From the NCBI RefSeq assembly GCF_004297185.1, contig NZ_PGCL01000001.1, positions 1-64,000 on the forward strand: a stretch of DNA of 64,000 nucleotides. The letters run 5' to 3'. The position numbers were made by a program, and so were the translations under genes. Positions 36,397 through 44,495 of the stretch are shown here, one piece after another (position 1 is the stretch's first letter; each line of letters opens with the position of its first letter). The DNA is from Methanofollis fontis. Lineage in GTDB: Archaea > Halobacteriota > Methanomicrobia > Methanomicrobiales > Methanofollaceae. The notes under the pieces are model-generated. The model had not been told where the DNA came from and searched no databases. It saw nothing but the letters and a program-made list of their open reading frames with translations.

Positions 36397-37535
36397 GCCC
36401 CCCCTCCCGTCCGGTCGGCACAGATGGCCTTGCAGAGAATCTCCTGGAGCACCTCCGGGGTGACGGCGCATTTCGCCTCGCTCCGGGCCTTCACCTGGTG
36501 GAGCACCCAGGTGATCTCATCCTCCTCCAGGTCATAGCCGAGACTTGAGGCCACATGCCGCACGGCATGCCGCCCGGTGTGTTTTCCCAGGATAAAGGTG
36601 CGATCGCACCCGACAAGGGCGGGCCTGACATATTCATAGGCCTCGGGGTCCCGGAGGATCGCCGCGATATGGATCCCGCTCTCATGCGCAAATGCATGGT
36701 CCCCGACGATCGCCTTGTTCCGTGCGATCGACAGCCCGGAGGCCTGTGTCACCAGCTCAGAGAGGGCATGGAGCCCGGAGAGGTCGTAACGGTTGATCCC
36801 ACCCTTCAGGGCAAGCAGGACGAGCACCTCCTCGAGGGCGGCGTTTCCCGCACGCTCCCCGATCCCGTTCACCGTCGTATGGAGCTGGAAGGCGCCGGAC
36901 GCCGCCGCCGTCACCGTATTCGCGGTGGCGCACCCCATGTCGTCATGGCAGTGGATGCAGAGCGGGACGCCCACGGAGGGTGCATATTCCTGCACAACGG
37001 CCACCATCTCGATCGGCGTCATGCACCCGACGGTGTCGGCAAAGGTGACCAGGTCGGCGCCATGCGCAACTGCCTGCCGGTAGGACTCGAACAGAAACCC
37101 GGGATCAGAACGGGAGGCGTCCTCGGCGCCGAAACGCACCTGCACACCATGATCATGGGCATAGGCGACCATTTCCATCGTGCGGGCGAGCACCTCCTCC
37201 CTGGGACGGCCGTACTTCAGACTGATATGCAGGTCGGAGGTGGGCATGAACACCCCGATCATGTCCACACCACAGTCCAGGGCGGCGTCGATGTCCTCCT
37301 GTTTCGCCCTCGATAGGGCACAGATCCGGGCATCAAGCCCCATCTCACATATGGCCCTGACGGCTGCCTTTTCACTCGCCGATACCGCCGGGAATCCGGC
37401 CTCGATCACCTCGATGCCGGTGCCGTCGAGCATACCGGCGATTTCCATCTTCTCCTCGCAGGTGAACGTGACGCCGGGCGTCTGTTCACCGTCACGCAGT
37501 GTGACATCGCAGATCTCAACATTCCACCTGTTCAT
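36393..37535 (-). CDS. aksA: Homocitrate synthase AksA
   Basis: 380 residues, a DRE-TIM metallolyase. It has DVTLRDGEQTPGV (catalytic RD), the metal motif CIHCHDDMGCATANT, TTVNGIGERAGNA and HAFAHESGIHIAAILRDPEAYE. It condenses acetyl-CoA with 2-oxoglutarate and then with 2-oxoadipate and 2-oxopimelate, opening each round of 2-oxosuberate synthesis. ATG 37535 follows GGAGGTGA at 5 bases; a GTG nine bases earlier overlaps that SD. It overlaps the IorA-like gene by 20 bases. Confidence 0.92.
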   Translation of the reverse strand: MNRWNVEICDVTLRDGEQTPGVTFTCEEKMEIAGMLDGTGIEVIEAGFPAVSASEKAAVRAICEMGLDARICALSRAKQEDIDAALDCGVDMIGVFMPTSDLHISLKYGRPREEVLARTMEMVAYAHDHGVQVRFGAEDASRSDPGFLFESYRQAVAHGADLVTFADTVGCMTPIEMVAVVQEYAPSVGVPLCIHCHDDMGCATANTVTAAASGAFQLHTTVNGIGERAGNAALEEVLVLLALKGGINRYDLSGLHALSELVTQASGLSIARNKAIVGDHAFAHESGIHIAAILRDPEAYEYVRPALVGCDRTFILGKHTGRHAVRHVASSLGYDLEEDEITWVLHQVKARSEAKCAVTPEVLQEILCKAICADRTGGGA

Positions 37536-38664
37536 GACTCTCACCTCCCGGACAGTTTCCCCTGACGATCACCGTTTTCGGCCCATCTGAAGGCCGAATC
37601 AGCCGGTCCAGGGCGTTCATATCAGCGGCCTCGACAACCGAGGGCCGCGCCCACTCCAGGTAGCGGGAGATATCGGCCACCGCCGATCCCCCGACCATAC
37701 CCATCCGCCTGTTCTCGATGACGATGCACAGCAGGGGCACCCCTTTCTCGTGGACATCGATGAGGGCGTTGATCCCCGAGTGCAGGATGGCATAGTCGCC
37801 GATCAGAGCGACACCCGTCGCCCTCGCCCCCACTGCCACCGCCGATCCCAGCCCATAACTGGCGATGCCGACTGAACCGGGCGGGTTCAGGGCGAGGAGA
37901 GAGCATCCTGCATCCACCGCCGCCCGCATGCCCCGCCGTTCGAGCAGGGCAAAGAGGGGGCGAAACGGACAACCCCTGCAGAACGTCCGGAAATATCCCC
38001 GATCATGAAAGGTTTCCGGGCGGTCCTGTGGGGCATCGGCCGGCGGCATGGCGACCCGCACCCCCTCAGGCGGACGATGATCCGCATGTGCCGCCGCCGT
38101 CTGCAGGGCATGCGCCCACCGCCCCCGCATCGTCAGGGCGGGATCCGCAACCTCCCCCTGCCCGGTCGGCACCCCGACATCTTTCACCTCTCCGGCCTCA
38201 GCCTGGAGGATATCGGGCGTCACCCGCAGCAGGGCGACCCGGGAGAGCGCCGCCGAGAGGGCGAAGGCTTCGACAAGGGCGGACGGGAGATCTTCGGCGG
38301 ATTCGGCCTCCACCACCGGCACCATCGCAAGGGGGCCGAATGGGCGCGAGTCCTGGGCCGCCTGCGAGGCGCGGGCATGCGGGTCATCACCGACCACCAC
38401 CACCACCGGCGCCCTGAGCCCCTGCGCCGTTGCCTGGACCAGGGGATCAGCGAGGAGGTTCATCCCCACATTTTTGACGAGCACTGCGGCAGGTCGGGCT
38501 GCGAGGGAGGATCCGAGGGCGTACTCCAGCGCCACCTTCTCATTGGTGCAGATCTCGGCGCCGGCCAGCACTCCGCACCCGGTGACCGGATACCCGGGCA
38601 CGGTGAAGATGCGTCCGGGTGCCGCCCTTCGCAGGGCCTTCGCCAGCACCGCCTCGCCGTCCAT
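37516..38664 (-). CDS. IorA-like TPP-dependent enzyme without ferredoxin domain
   Basis: 382 residues. The N-terminal half resembles a pyrimidine-binding domain (FTVPGYPVTGCGVL, EKVALEYALGSSLAA, VKNVGMNLLADPL, VVVVGDDPHAR). The C-terminal half has FCRGCPFRPLFALLE, GIASYGLGSAV and the TPP/Mg site IGDYAILHSGINALIDV with downstream IVIENRRMGMVGG. This is the pattern of indolepyruvate:ferredoxin oxidoreductase alpha subunit (IorA), but the usual C-terminal 2x[4Fe-4S] domain is absent and no IorB gene is near. Within the aks operon it is a candidate 2-oxoacid decarboxylase (see findings). ATG 38664 has GGGAGGG at 7 bases. Confidence 0.8.
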   Translation of the reverse strand: MDGEAVLAKALRRAAPGRIFTVPGYPVTGCGVLAGAEICTNEKVALEYALGSSLAARPAAVLVKNVGMNLLADPLVQATAQGLRAPVVVVVGDDPHARASQAAQDSRPFGPLAMVPVVEAESAEDLPSALVEAFALSAALSRVALLRVTPDILQAEAGEVKDVGVPTGQGEVADPALTMRGRWAHALQTAAAHADHRPPEGVRVAMPPADAPQDRPETFHDRGYFRTFCRGCPFRPLFALLERRGMRAAVDAGCSLLALNPPGSVGIASYGLGSAVAVGARATGVALIGDYAILHSGINALIDVHEKGVPLLCIVIENRRMGMVGGSAVADISRYLEWARPSVVEAADMNALDRLIRPSDGPKTVIVRGNCPGGESHEQVEC

Positions 38665-38666
38665 CC

Positions 38667-39632
38667 TCATTCCCTCCCCGGCATCAGGTCGCATCCGGCA
38701 CAGGCAACGCACATCGTCTGCGCCTCCGCCGGATCGAGGCCGCCCTCCCGGATCTCCCGGGTGGCAATCTCGTTCAGCCGCATCAGCCGCCCGGCATCGG
38801 GACGGCGGAGATGGGCGCACCCGGCCGAGGGTGTGAGCGGCCGGAGGATCGGGATCACCCCGATCGAGCAGAGGCGATGCACCGCCGCTTCGATCTCATC
38901 GTCACTCTCCCCGAGGCCGACGATGATGTTGCTCTGGACATGGTTTTTCCCGAAGAGGCGGACCGATTCGACAAGCACCTCCCAGATCAGGTTCCAGTCG
39001 AGCCCCGGACACATCTCGGCAAAGATGCCGGGAGTGGCCGCCTCCAGGTTGAACTTCACCTCGTCGGCACCTGCTTCCCGGAGCAGGCGGGGGGTGTCCG
39101 CCGTCGGATAGATCGAGACGCCGATCGGGAGGCCGAAGCGGACGAGCGCCCGCACCACCTCGACCGTCCGCCGTTCCTCCTCCTCCACGCTCCCGGCAAC
39201 CCCGCTCGTGATCGAGATGGCGTCGATGCGTTCGAGCACCGAGCGCACCATCGCCACTACCTCCGCCGTCGTCCTGCTCCCTCCCGAACACGCAGGCACC
39301 GCACAGTAACGGCAGGAGAAGATGCACCCCGGAGTGAGGGTGATGAAGGCCTGGCGGGGGCAGTGGAGGGCCGGCGCCTCCAGCACACCCCGGACCATCT
39401 CGCCCCTGAACGGGATTGCGGCATTCCCCTTCCCCTCATGGACCAGGGTGAGCGGGGCATCCGGATCGACGGCAAGGCGCACTCGCCGACCGCCGACCGA
39501 GAAAAACACCGATCCCGCCCCCCCCGCACCGGGCCCGGCGCTGGAAGAGGCAATATACTCCTTCGCCGGGGCCCCGACGATCCGCACCCGCCCTTCGGCC
39601 AGAAGGGCCGCCTTCACTGCGATCCAGTCCAT
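38667..39632 (-). CDS. Radical SAM protein, unknown reaction
   Basis: 321 residues. The radical SAM cluster is Cys103-x3-Cys107-x2-Cys110 (PGCIFSCRYCAVPAC), with ITSGVAGS as a likely SAM-binding GGE-like strand, then IGVSIYPTADTPRLL and IIVGLGESDDE. The C-terminus has CVACAGC, possible ligands of a second cluster. A 90-residue N-terminal region precedes the barrel. It lies between the marker-11-like genes and the IorA-like gene in a tight operon. I do not recognise the subfamily; it is shorter than the Arg-methylating marker protein 10. Confidence 0.8.
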   Translation of the reverse strand: MDWIAVKAALLAEGRVRIVGAPAKEYIASSSAGPGAGGAGSVFFSVGGRRVRLAVDPDAPLTLVHEGKGNAAIPFRGEMVRGVLEAPALHCPRQAFITLTPGCIFSCRYCAVPACSGGSRTTAEVVAMVRSVLERIDAISITSGVAGSVEEEERRTVEVVRALVRFGLPIGVSIYPTADTPRLLREAGADEVKFNLEAATPGIFAEMCPGLDWNLIWEVLVESVRLFGKNHVQSNIIVGLGESDDEIEAAVHRLCSIGVIPILRPLTPSAGCAHLRRPDAGRLMRLNEIATREIREGGLDPAEAQTMCVACAGCDLMPGRE

Positions 39633-40528
39633 AGCGCCAGCGCCTCCTCATAATCGGTATAGAAGGGGATCGCCGCCACCGCACCGATCAGCCCGCGGCC
39701 GTCCATCACCACCTGCACCCCCTCCAGCACGGCGTCGAGATCGGCAGAGGTCACCTCGCCCCGCTTCACCGCCTCGCCGTATCCCCTGAGAGGCGATGGA
39801 TCGAAGCCGGTGAACACCGCCATACCGGTCTCCTCAGAGAGGGTGTGGCGGCGAAGAAGAGCCGCAAAGCGTTGGACAAGCCCGTCCGGATCGGTGGATG
39901 CAAACTCCACCGCACAGGCGACGCAGTTCTTTGTCCTGAATGCGACCGGGTAGAGCTGGACGATGGTGTGGGAGAGGTAGACCGAGGCATCGTCGGCCAC
40001 GGCGCGGGCGATGTTGTGCACCAGCGTCCATGTCGCACCGGCGTCCGGGGTATCGGTGTCGTCCACCCCGATGATCACCCGCTCCCGCCGCGGCAGACGG
40101 AGCGTGGAGCCCGCCAGTTTTCCACCGCCTGACTCGTCACATTCCGCCCCGATGACACCTCCGGCCAGTGCCCGGCACGCCGCCGCCCCGACACCGCCGC
40201 CACCCATCCCGAGATAGGTGACCGAGACCTCGTCACCCTCTACCGCCGCCCCGGCAATACCGGCCGGAAACCGCGACCCCTCGAGGGGGAGATCGACCGT
40301 CCCGGCCCGAAGCACGTATCTGGTCGTCGGCCCGACAGTGCGGGCCGAGAGAACCACTGGACTCTGCGCATAGTGGTGCCGCACCCAGTGGGCCCCGCCC
40401 AGGCAGTCGTAGAACTCCACCACCTCGATCCGGTCACCGCTCCTCTCGGCGATCCCGACGATGAGTGGGTACCTGACCACATAGGGGTCAGAGAGAGCCC
40501 CGGAACCCTCCATCTTCATACCGTCCAT
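39614..40528 (-). CDS. Methanogenesis marker protein 11-like paralogue
   Basis: 304 residues. A central nucleotide-binding-type motif, IIGVDDTDTPDAGATW (Asp156-Asp159), is followed by IVQLYPVAFRTKNCVACAVEF, SEETGMAVFTGFDPSP and GRGLIGAVAAIPF. The same elements in the same order occur in the upstream gene, so the two are paralogues. The DDTD motif also recalls TiaS-type tRNA agmatidine synthases, hinting at ATP-dependent chemistry. ATG 40528 follows GGGGGTG; the end overlaps the radical SAM gene by 19 bases. Function unknown. Confidence 0.7.
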   Translation of the reverse strand: MDGMKMEGSGALSDPYVVRYPLIVGIAERSGDRIEVVEFYDCLGGAHWVRHHYAQSPVVLSARTVGPTTRYVLRAGTVDLPLEGSRFPAGIAGAAVEGDEVSVTYLGMGGGGVGAAACRALAGGVIGAECDESGGGKLAGSTLRLPRRERVIIGVDDTDTPDAGATWTLVHNIARAVADDASVYLSHTIVQLYPVAFRTKNCVACAVEFASTDPDGLVQRFAALLRRHTLSEETGMAVFTGFDPSPLRGYGEAVKRGEVTSADLDAVLEGVQVVMDGRGLIGAVAAIPFYTDYEEALALWTGSQ

Positions 40529-40549
40529 CCCGCACCCCCTGATCTCCCC

Positions 40550-41497
40550 TCACTCTCCGTAGAGCCCTGCCGCCTCGACACCGCGGTTGCCCCAGAGCAC
40601 GGCGCCCAGGGCACCGATCCGCCCCTTGCTCCGTGCCGAGTCGATGAAGGTGATGCCAAGACGCTCTGCCTCGGCCTCGACCTCCTCGCGGGTGAGGATA
40701 TCGGTCTTGATCCGGCGAGAGTAATCTGATACCGGAATTTCGATCCCCCGATAATAGGCGATCCCGGTGTCGCCGGAGACGGCGTTGCTCTCCACATACT
40801 CCTTCACGAACGCCAGGAGGGGCTCCACCGAACCCGAACGCACGGCGAAGTTCAGCACCGATCCGACACAGTTCGTCGTCTTCTTTGGTACGGCCGGGTT
40901 GAGCTGCACCAGCCGCATATTAAGGTACTCAACTCCGGGGATCATGCACGCCTCGGCGCACTTCAGGGCGAGCACCCAGGTGGCACCCTCCTGTTTGGTG
41001 TCTGTGTCGTCGATGCCGATCGTCACCTTCTCGTATTTCGGGGAAACGATCCGCACCCGGCAGACACGGGCACCGCCGATCTGCAGGTCCTCCTCGGTCG
41101 GGTACTCGGCCCGGATCACGCCGGGCGCCTGCGGCAGGCATGCGGCCACACCCACACCGGCACCGGCGATCCCCGCCCAGGTGGTCACGACTTCCTCCCC
41201 CTGCACCTCGACACCTTCGAGGGCCTGACCGCCGATCTCCTTTCCGGCAGCGCCGAAATGAGCCTCATATCTGCCGAGGCGGGCCTTCATCGTCATCGAT
41301 GACCCCTGCGCCTCGGCAGAGGACAGCGCCCCGCCGGCACGCCGTCGGTTCATCATGTCCCACTCGATGGTGCCGCGGTGGCGGCAGGACTCCAGGATCT
41401 CCGCCGTTCCGGCCTGTTCATCCACCATGACAATGAATTTCTGTGCAAACAGGGGTCCGAAGCGGGCCCTGACCTCGTCGGGTGTGAGTGTGATCAT
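40550..41497 (-). CDS. Methanogenesis marker protein 11
   Basis: 315 residues. TIGIDDTDTKQEGATW (DDTD at 163-166), MRLVQLNPAVPKKTTNCVGS, SGDTGIAYYRGIEIP and SKGRIGALGAVLWGNRGVEA are the recognisable elements of the marker-11 family, found as far as I recall only in methanogens. Biochemical role is unknown; the DDTD motif suggests an ATP- or nucleotide-dependent step. ATG 41497 follows GGTGTATAATC. It is the first gene of the leftward operon, with a strong inverted repeat just upstream. Confidence 0.7.
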   Translation of the reverse strand: MITLTPDEVRARFGPLFAQKFIVMVDEQAGTAEILESCRHRGTIEWDMMNRRRAGGALSSAEAQGSSMTMKARLGRYEAHFGAAGKEIGGQALEGVEVQGEEVVTTWAGIAGAGVGVAACLPQAPGVIRAEYPTEEDLQIGGARVCRVRIVSPKYEKVTIGIDDTDTKQEGATWVLALKCAEACMIPGVEYLNMRLVQLNPAVPKKTTNCVGSVLNFAVRSGSVEPLLAFVKEYVESNAVSGDTGIAYYRGIEIPVSDYSRRIKTDILTREEVEAEAERLGITFIDSARSKGRIGALGAVLWGNRGVEAAGLYGE

Positions 41498-41511
41498 GAT
41501 TATACACCGAA

Positions 41512-41529
41512 AATTTCGTTGACGAAATT
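41512..41529. promoter_or_regulatory. Perfect inverted repeat, candidate operator of the marker-11/aks operon
   Basis: AATTTCG-TTGA-CGAAATT: 7-bp perfect arms with a 4-base spacer, 14 bases upstream of the marker-11 start codon. Read leftward, a TATA-like CTTTATCC lies at about 41545-41553, so the palindrome would sit near the transcription start, a classic repressor position in archaea. Confidence 0.5.
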
Positions 41530-41727
41530 ATCGGCACCATTACGGATAAAGGGATCGGCGCTGCGGCGGGGCAGAACTCCCCGCTCGCCGGTGAAGGTCA
41601 GGACCGGGCACCATCCGATGGAGTACACCGGCGTTCTGGATGACAGGATCAGGACGGAGAAGTGACAATTGGTATCTTATCCGGTGCATGATCCGGACCC
41701 CCGGATCACCGCACACATGAAAAAAAG

Positions 41728-42612
41728 TTAGAAGAGATCCTTCAGGTCGATCTTGAAGGGTCCGAGGCTGCCGCCGAAGTTGCCGGCGCTGATGAAGACA
41801 ACACCCGGCACCATGCATGCCGCTCTGATGCCCTCGGCCATCGCCTCCTTCACGGCCTCCTCGTCCAGACCGTCGATGACGATCTCGTAGAGCGCCTTCA
41901 CACCTTCGGGGACCATGGAGCCCTCGACCTTCTCACGCAGGGTCGGGCAGTATTTCTCGTTCGTGCTTGCGGGCATGAACTTGTATTTGTTGCTGCCGAC
42001 CTTTGAGCCCGAGGCGACGATGCCGCCCGGGAAGGGAGTGACAACACCGCAGACGGCGCTGATCGCATCGACTGCTGCCTGGGCGCCGGTGAGGGCCGCC
42101 ATCTGGTTCTCGCCCATCACAAAGAAGTTGCCGCCGGCAACGCCCTTGACGATGCCGAAGTCCTCCTCACCGACATATTCGCCGTTCATGATCGGGATCG
42201 CCCAGCACTGCCGGCCGCCGACTTCCTTCTTGTACTCAAAGCCGTCGCCGAAGAAGTGGAGCTTCACCGGGATACGCTCCTCGGCCTCGGGCAGACCGTC
42301 GAATACGGCGGTGGTCGGGGCGGTGAGCACACACTCGGCAAGCCGCTCAACGACCTGCTCCTTCAGCTTCTTCTTGCCGGCACAGATGAGAATCGCATAT
42401 CCGGGCCTTCCGTCCGGGGTCTCGTCTGCAGAGACGAATCCCTCGATGCCTGCCTCACAGGGGCATCCGATGGCGGAGGTTGCGAAACCGGTCGCCTCGG
42501 TTGCCGCCTTGTAGGCCCACTCCTCGGTGACGGCGGTGATGATTACCCGGCACACCCACGTCGGAAATGCCTCAGCATACGTGTCGTCGATGGTCACACC
42601 ATTATACTCCAT
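41728..42612 (-). CDS. ftr: Formylmethanofuran--tetrahydromethanopterin N-formyltransferase
   Basis: 294 residues, normal Ftr length. It begins MEYNGVTIDDTYAEAFPTW and continues with typical Ftr segments (ATGFATSAIGCPCEAG, VVTPFPGGIVASGSKVGSNKY, ISAGNFGGSLGPFKI). It transfers the formyl group from formylmethanofuran to tetrahydromethanopterin, step 2 of CO2 reduction, and acts as a soluble homotetramer. GAGGTG precedes ATG 42612. Divergent from the fwd-hdr operon; a TATA-like gcatatagaaat (read leftward) lies at about 42694-42706. Confidence 0.98.
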   Translation of the reverse strand: MEYNGVTIDDTYAEAFPTWVCRVIITAVTEEWAYKAATEATGFATSAIGCPCEAGIEGFVSADETPDGRPGYAILICAGKKKLKEQVVERLAECVLTAPTTAVFDGLPEAEERIPVKLHFFGDGFEYKKEVGGRQCWAIPIMNGEYVGEEDFGIVKGVAGGNFFVMGENQMAALTGAQAAVDAISAVCGVVTPFPGGIVASGSKVGSNKYKFMPASTNEKYCPTLREKVEGSMVPEGVKALYEIVIDGLDEEAVKEAMAEGIRAACMVPGVVFISAGNFGGSLGPFKIDLKDLF

Positions 42613-43029
42613 ATATACACCTCATGTGCTGAGGGGCGGGCCCTGCCCGACACCCCGTACACTGAATAGAGAATGCAACAGGGGAACAGATGAAGATTTC
42701 TATATGCAGAACAGACCATTCGGACCGGTCCCGGGCGGGCACTGGACCCGACCGGCAACACCCGATTACCCTGACAGATGAGCATGGGCACCGGGCAGGC
42801 AGCCATCCGGCGGGGAACTGGAGAATATTTCCGCTGAAAACCCCAACGCACAATTTTTCAGTCGTCAGAGCCCCGATGCATTTAATCTTCGCCGTGAATC
42901 AACACATTTCAATTGATCGACTTCCAAAAACAGGTTTTTTCCCTGCCCTCTCATTCAGAAGGTTTATGTATATTATTTTCCAACTCTTTCTTAATCGATT
43001 TTATATCGAGATAGCTGGTGCGTGAAACC
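42613..43029. promoter_or_regulatory. Divergent promoter region between ftr and fwd-hdr operon
   Basis: 417 bases with no gene. For the rightward operon, an archaeal promoter-like AAGGTTTATGTATATTA (BRE plus TATA) lies at 42959-42974, about 57 bases before the fwdG ATG. Between them is the inverted repeat TCGAT-TTTAT-ATCGA (42995-43009), positioned near the expected transcription start. The leftward TATA for ftr is near 42694-42706. The middle part, 42710-42950, shows nothing I can name. Confidence 0.5.
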
Positions 43030-43302
43030 ATGGCATTTGCAGTGCATGTAAACATGGAACGGTGTACCGGTTGTAACAATTGTGTGGTCGCGTGCCCAGT
43101 GGATGCACTGGAGCTCAACACCGTGGATCCTGTCACAACCGACAAGATCTACAAGGTGATGAACGGCAAGGCAATCGTCCTTGACGTTGATCACGAGCTC
43201 TGCGCCGGTTGTGGCGTATGTGTCGAGGCGTGTCCGTACAATGTGATACGGCTGGTCTTTGGACCGATTCAGTCCGGGCCGGGTGCCCAGACACAAGGAT
43301 AA
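43030..43302 (+). CDS. fwdG: Formylmethanofuran dehydrogenase subunit G (dicluster ferredoxin)
   Basis: 90 residues with two [4Fe-4S] motifs, CTGCNNCVVACP and CAGCGVCVEACP, the second followed by a Gln/Gly-rich tail. It carries electrons into the formylmethanofuran dehydrogenase core. ATG 43030 is preceded by GGTGCGTGA; an in-frame GTG at 43018 is less likely. First gene of a ten-gene operon, 18 bases before the polyferredoxin gene. FwdG is chosen over a free ferredoxin because of that context. Confidence 0.85.
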   Translation: MAFAVHVNMERCTGCNNCVVACPVDALELNTVDPVTTDKIYKVMNGKAIVLDVDHELCAGCGVCVEACPYNVIRLVFGPIQSGPGAQTQG

Positions 43303-43320
43303 TAGGAGTGAGGGTAATTC

Positions 43321-44487
43321 ATGCCGATATTTCCAAAATTCTCCAAGAAGAGAGATGGTGTAAACATCATCAACGAGCAGAGACTTCTGCAGCAGGCAAA
43401 CCACCTGATTCTTGATACCCAGCGGTGCACAGGCTGCGGTATCTGTTCGGAGTCCTGCCCCGAGGATGCAATTGCGATCAGTATGGTCGGAGCGACCAAG
43501 AGGAAGAATGCAGTCGACTACGCTACCCCGGTGAACATTGACGAAGTCAAGTGTTCCTACTGTGGCGTCTGCGTCATCATGTGCCCCTTCAACGCCCTGA
43601 CCCTGAAGATCGACGGCGAAGAACGACTCCCCATCGTTGAGAAGGAGGGCTTCCCGCAGTACGACATGGTCACGAAAGTTGACGAAGAGAAGTGCGTCAG
43701 GTGCACCGTCTGTGAAGACGTCTGCCCCCGCGATGCCATCGACCGCGACGTCCCCGAGTTCGAGGGAGCGAGCGATGATGGCCGCGACCGCCAGAGCGCC
43801 CTGACATCGAAGACCACCTTCACGGTCGACACCGAGAAGTGTACGGTCTGTGGTGTCTGCGGAGCACTCTGCCCGGCGATCACCGTCAAGCGCAAACCCT
43901 TCACCGCCGAGACTGGCGACGTCGAGGGCGACGTCCTCTGGGAGGAGAGCCTCTGCGACGGTTGTACGGTCTGTGTCGAAGCCTGCCCCGAGGAGGCAAT
44001 CACGGTCACCCGCGAGGTCGAATCAAAGGTGCTCCCCGGCAAGGTCAACATCATCGAGGATGAGTGCTGCACCTGCCGCTGGTGTGCAATCAACTGTCCG
44101 ACCGAGGCGATCACCGTCGAGAAGATCTTCGAGGGCGAGATCGAGTTCCACGCTGAGAAGTGCCCCGGCGGATGCTCGACCTGCGCCGAGATCTGCCCGG
44201 CCAATGCGATCTATCTCCCGTCCCCGTCCCCTGCAGCCCAGATGAAGGGGGAGAAGGAGGCAAACATCGCCGTCAACAAGGATCTCTGCATCCTCTGCGG
44301 CGCCTGTGTGAACGCCTGCCCGGGTGAGGACATCATCGTCCTGAAGCGGACCGGCATCAGGGTGAAGGGCAAGGAGACCGACCTGTACAACAGGATCAAG
44401 GACAAACTCCTGACGCCGAGGACCTCGAAGGTCAAGGAAGGCGTAGCCCCCGGCTCAGTGGAACTGAAGGCCCTGGAGAAGGCGTGA
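43321..44487 (+). CDS. fwdF: Formylmethanofuran dehydrogenase subunit F (polyferredoxin)
   Basis: 388 residues with eight CxxCxxCxxxC motifs (CTGCGICSESC, CSYCGVCVIMC, CVRCTVCEDVC, CTVCGVCGALC, CDGCTVCVEAC, CCTCRWCAINC, CPGGCSTCAEIC variant, CILCGACVNAC), so up to eight [4Fe-4S] clusters. In the Fwd complex this wire links catalytic units and, here, probably joins to the Hdr complex encoded directly downstream. The C-terminal 60 residues are cluster-free. The seventh motif has an extra Gly (CPGGC), a small deviation. Confidence 0.95.
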   Translation: MPIFPKFSKKRDGVNIINEQRLLQQANHLILDTQRCTGCGICSESCPEDAIAISMVGATKRKNAVDYATPVNIDEVKCSYCGVCVIMCPFNALTLKIDGEERLPIVEKEGFPQYDMVTKVDEEKCVRCTVCEDVCPRDAIDRDVPEFEGASDDGRDRQSALTSKTTFTVDTEKCTVCGVCGALCPAITVKRKPFTAETGDVEGDVLWEESLCDGCTVCVEACPEEAITVTREVESKVLPGKVNIIEDECCTCRWCAINCPTEAITVEKIFEGEIEFHAEKCPGGCSTCAEICPANAIYLPSPSPAAQMKGEKEANIAVNKDLCILCGACVNACPGEDIIVLKRTGIRVKGKETDLYNRIKDKLLTPRTSKVKEGVAPGSVELKALEKA

Positions 44488-44495
44488 GGTGCACC

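Noticed and set aside
35341-36537. Rightward frame of 398 codons opposite aksD
   Set aside because: Shadow of the homoaconitase large-subunit gene; no SD and no domain.
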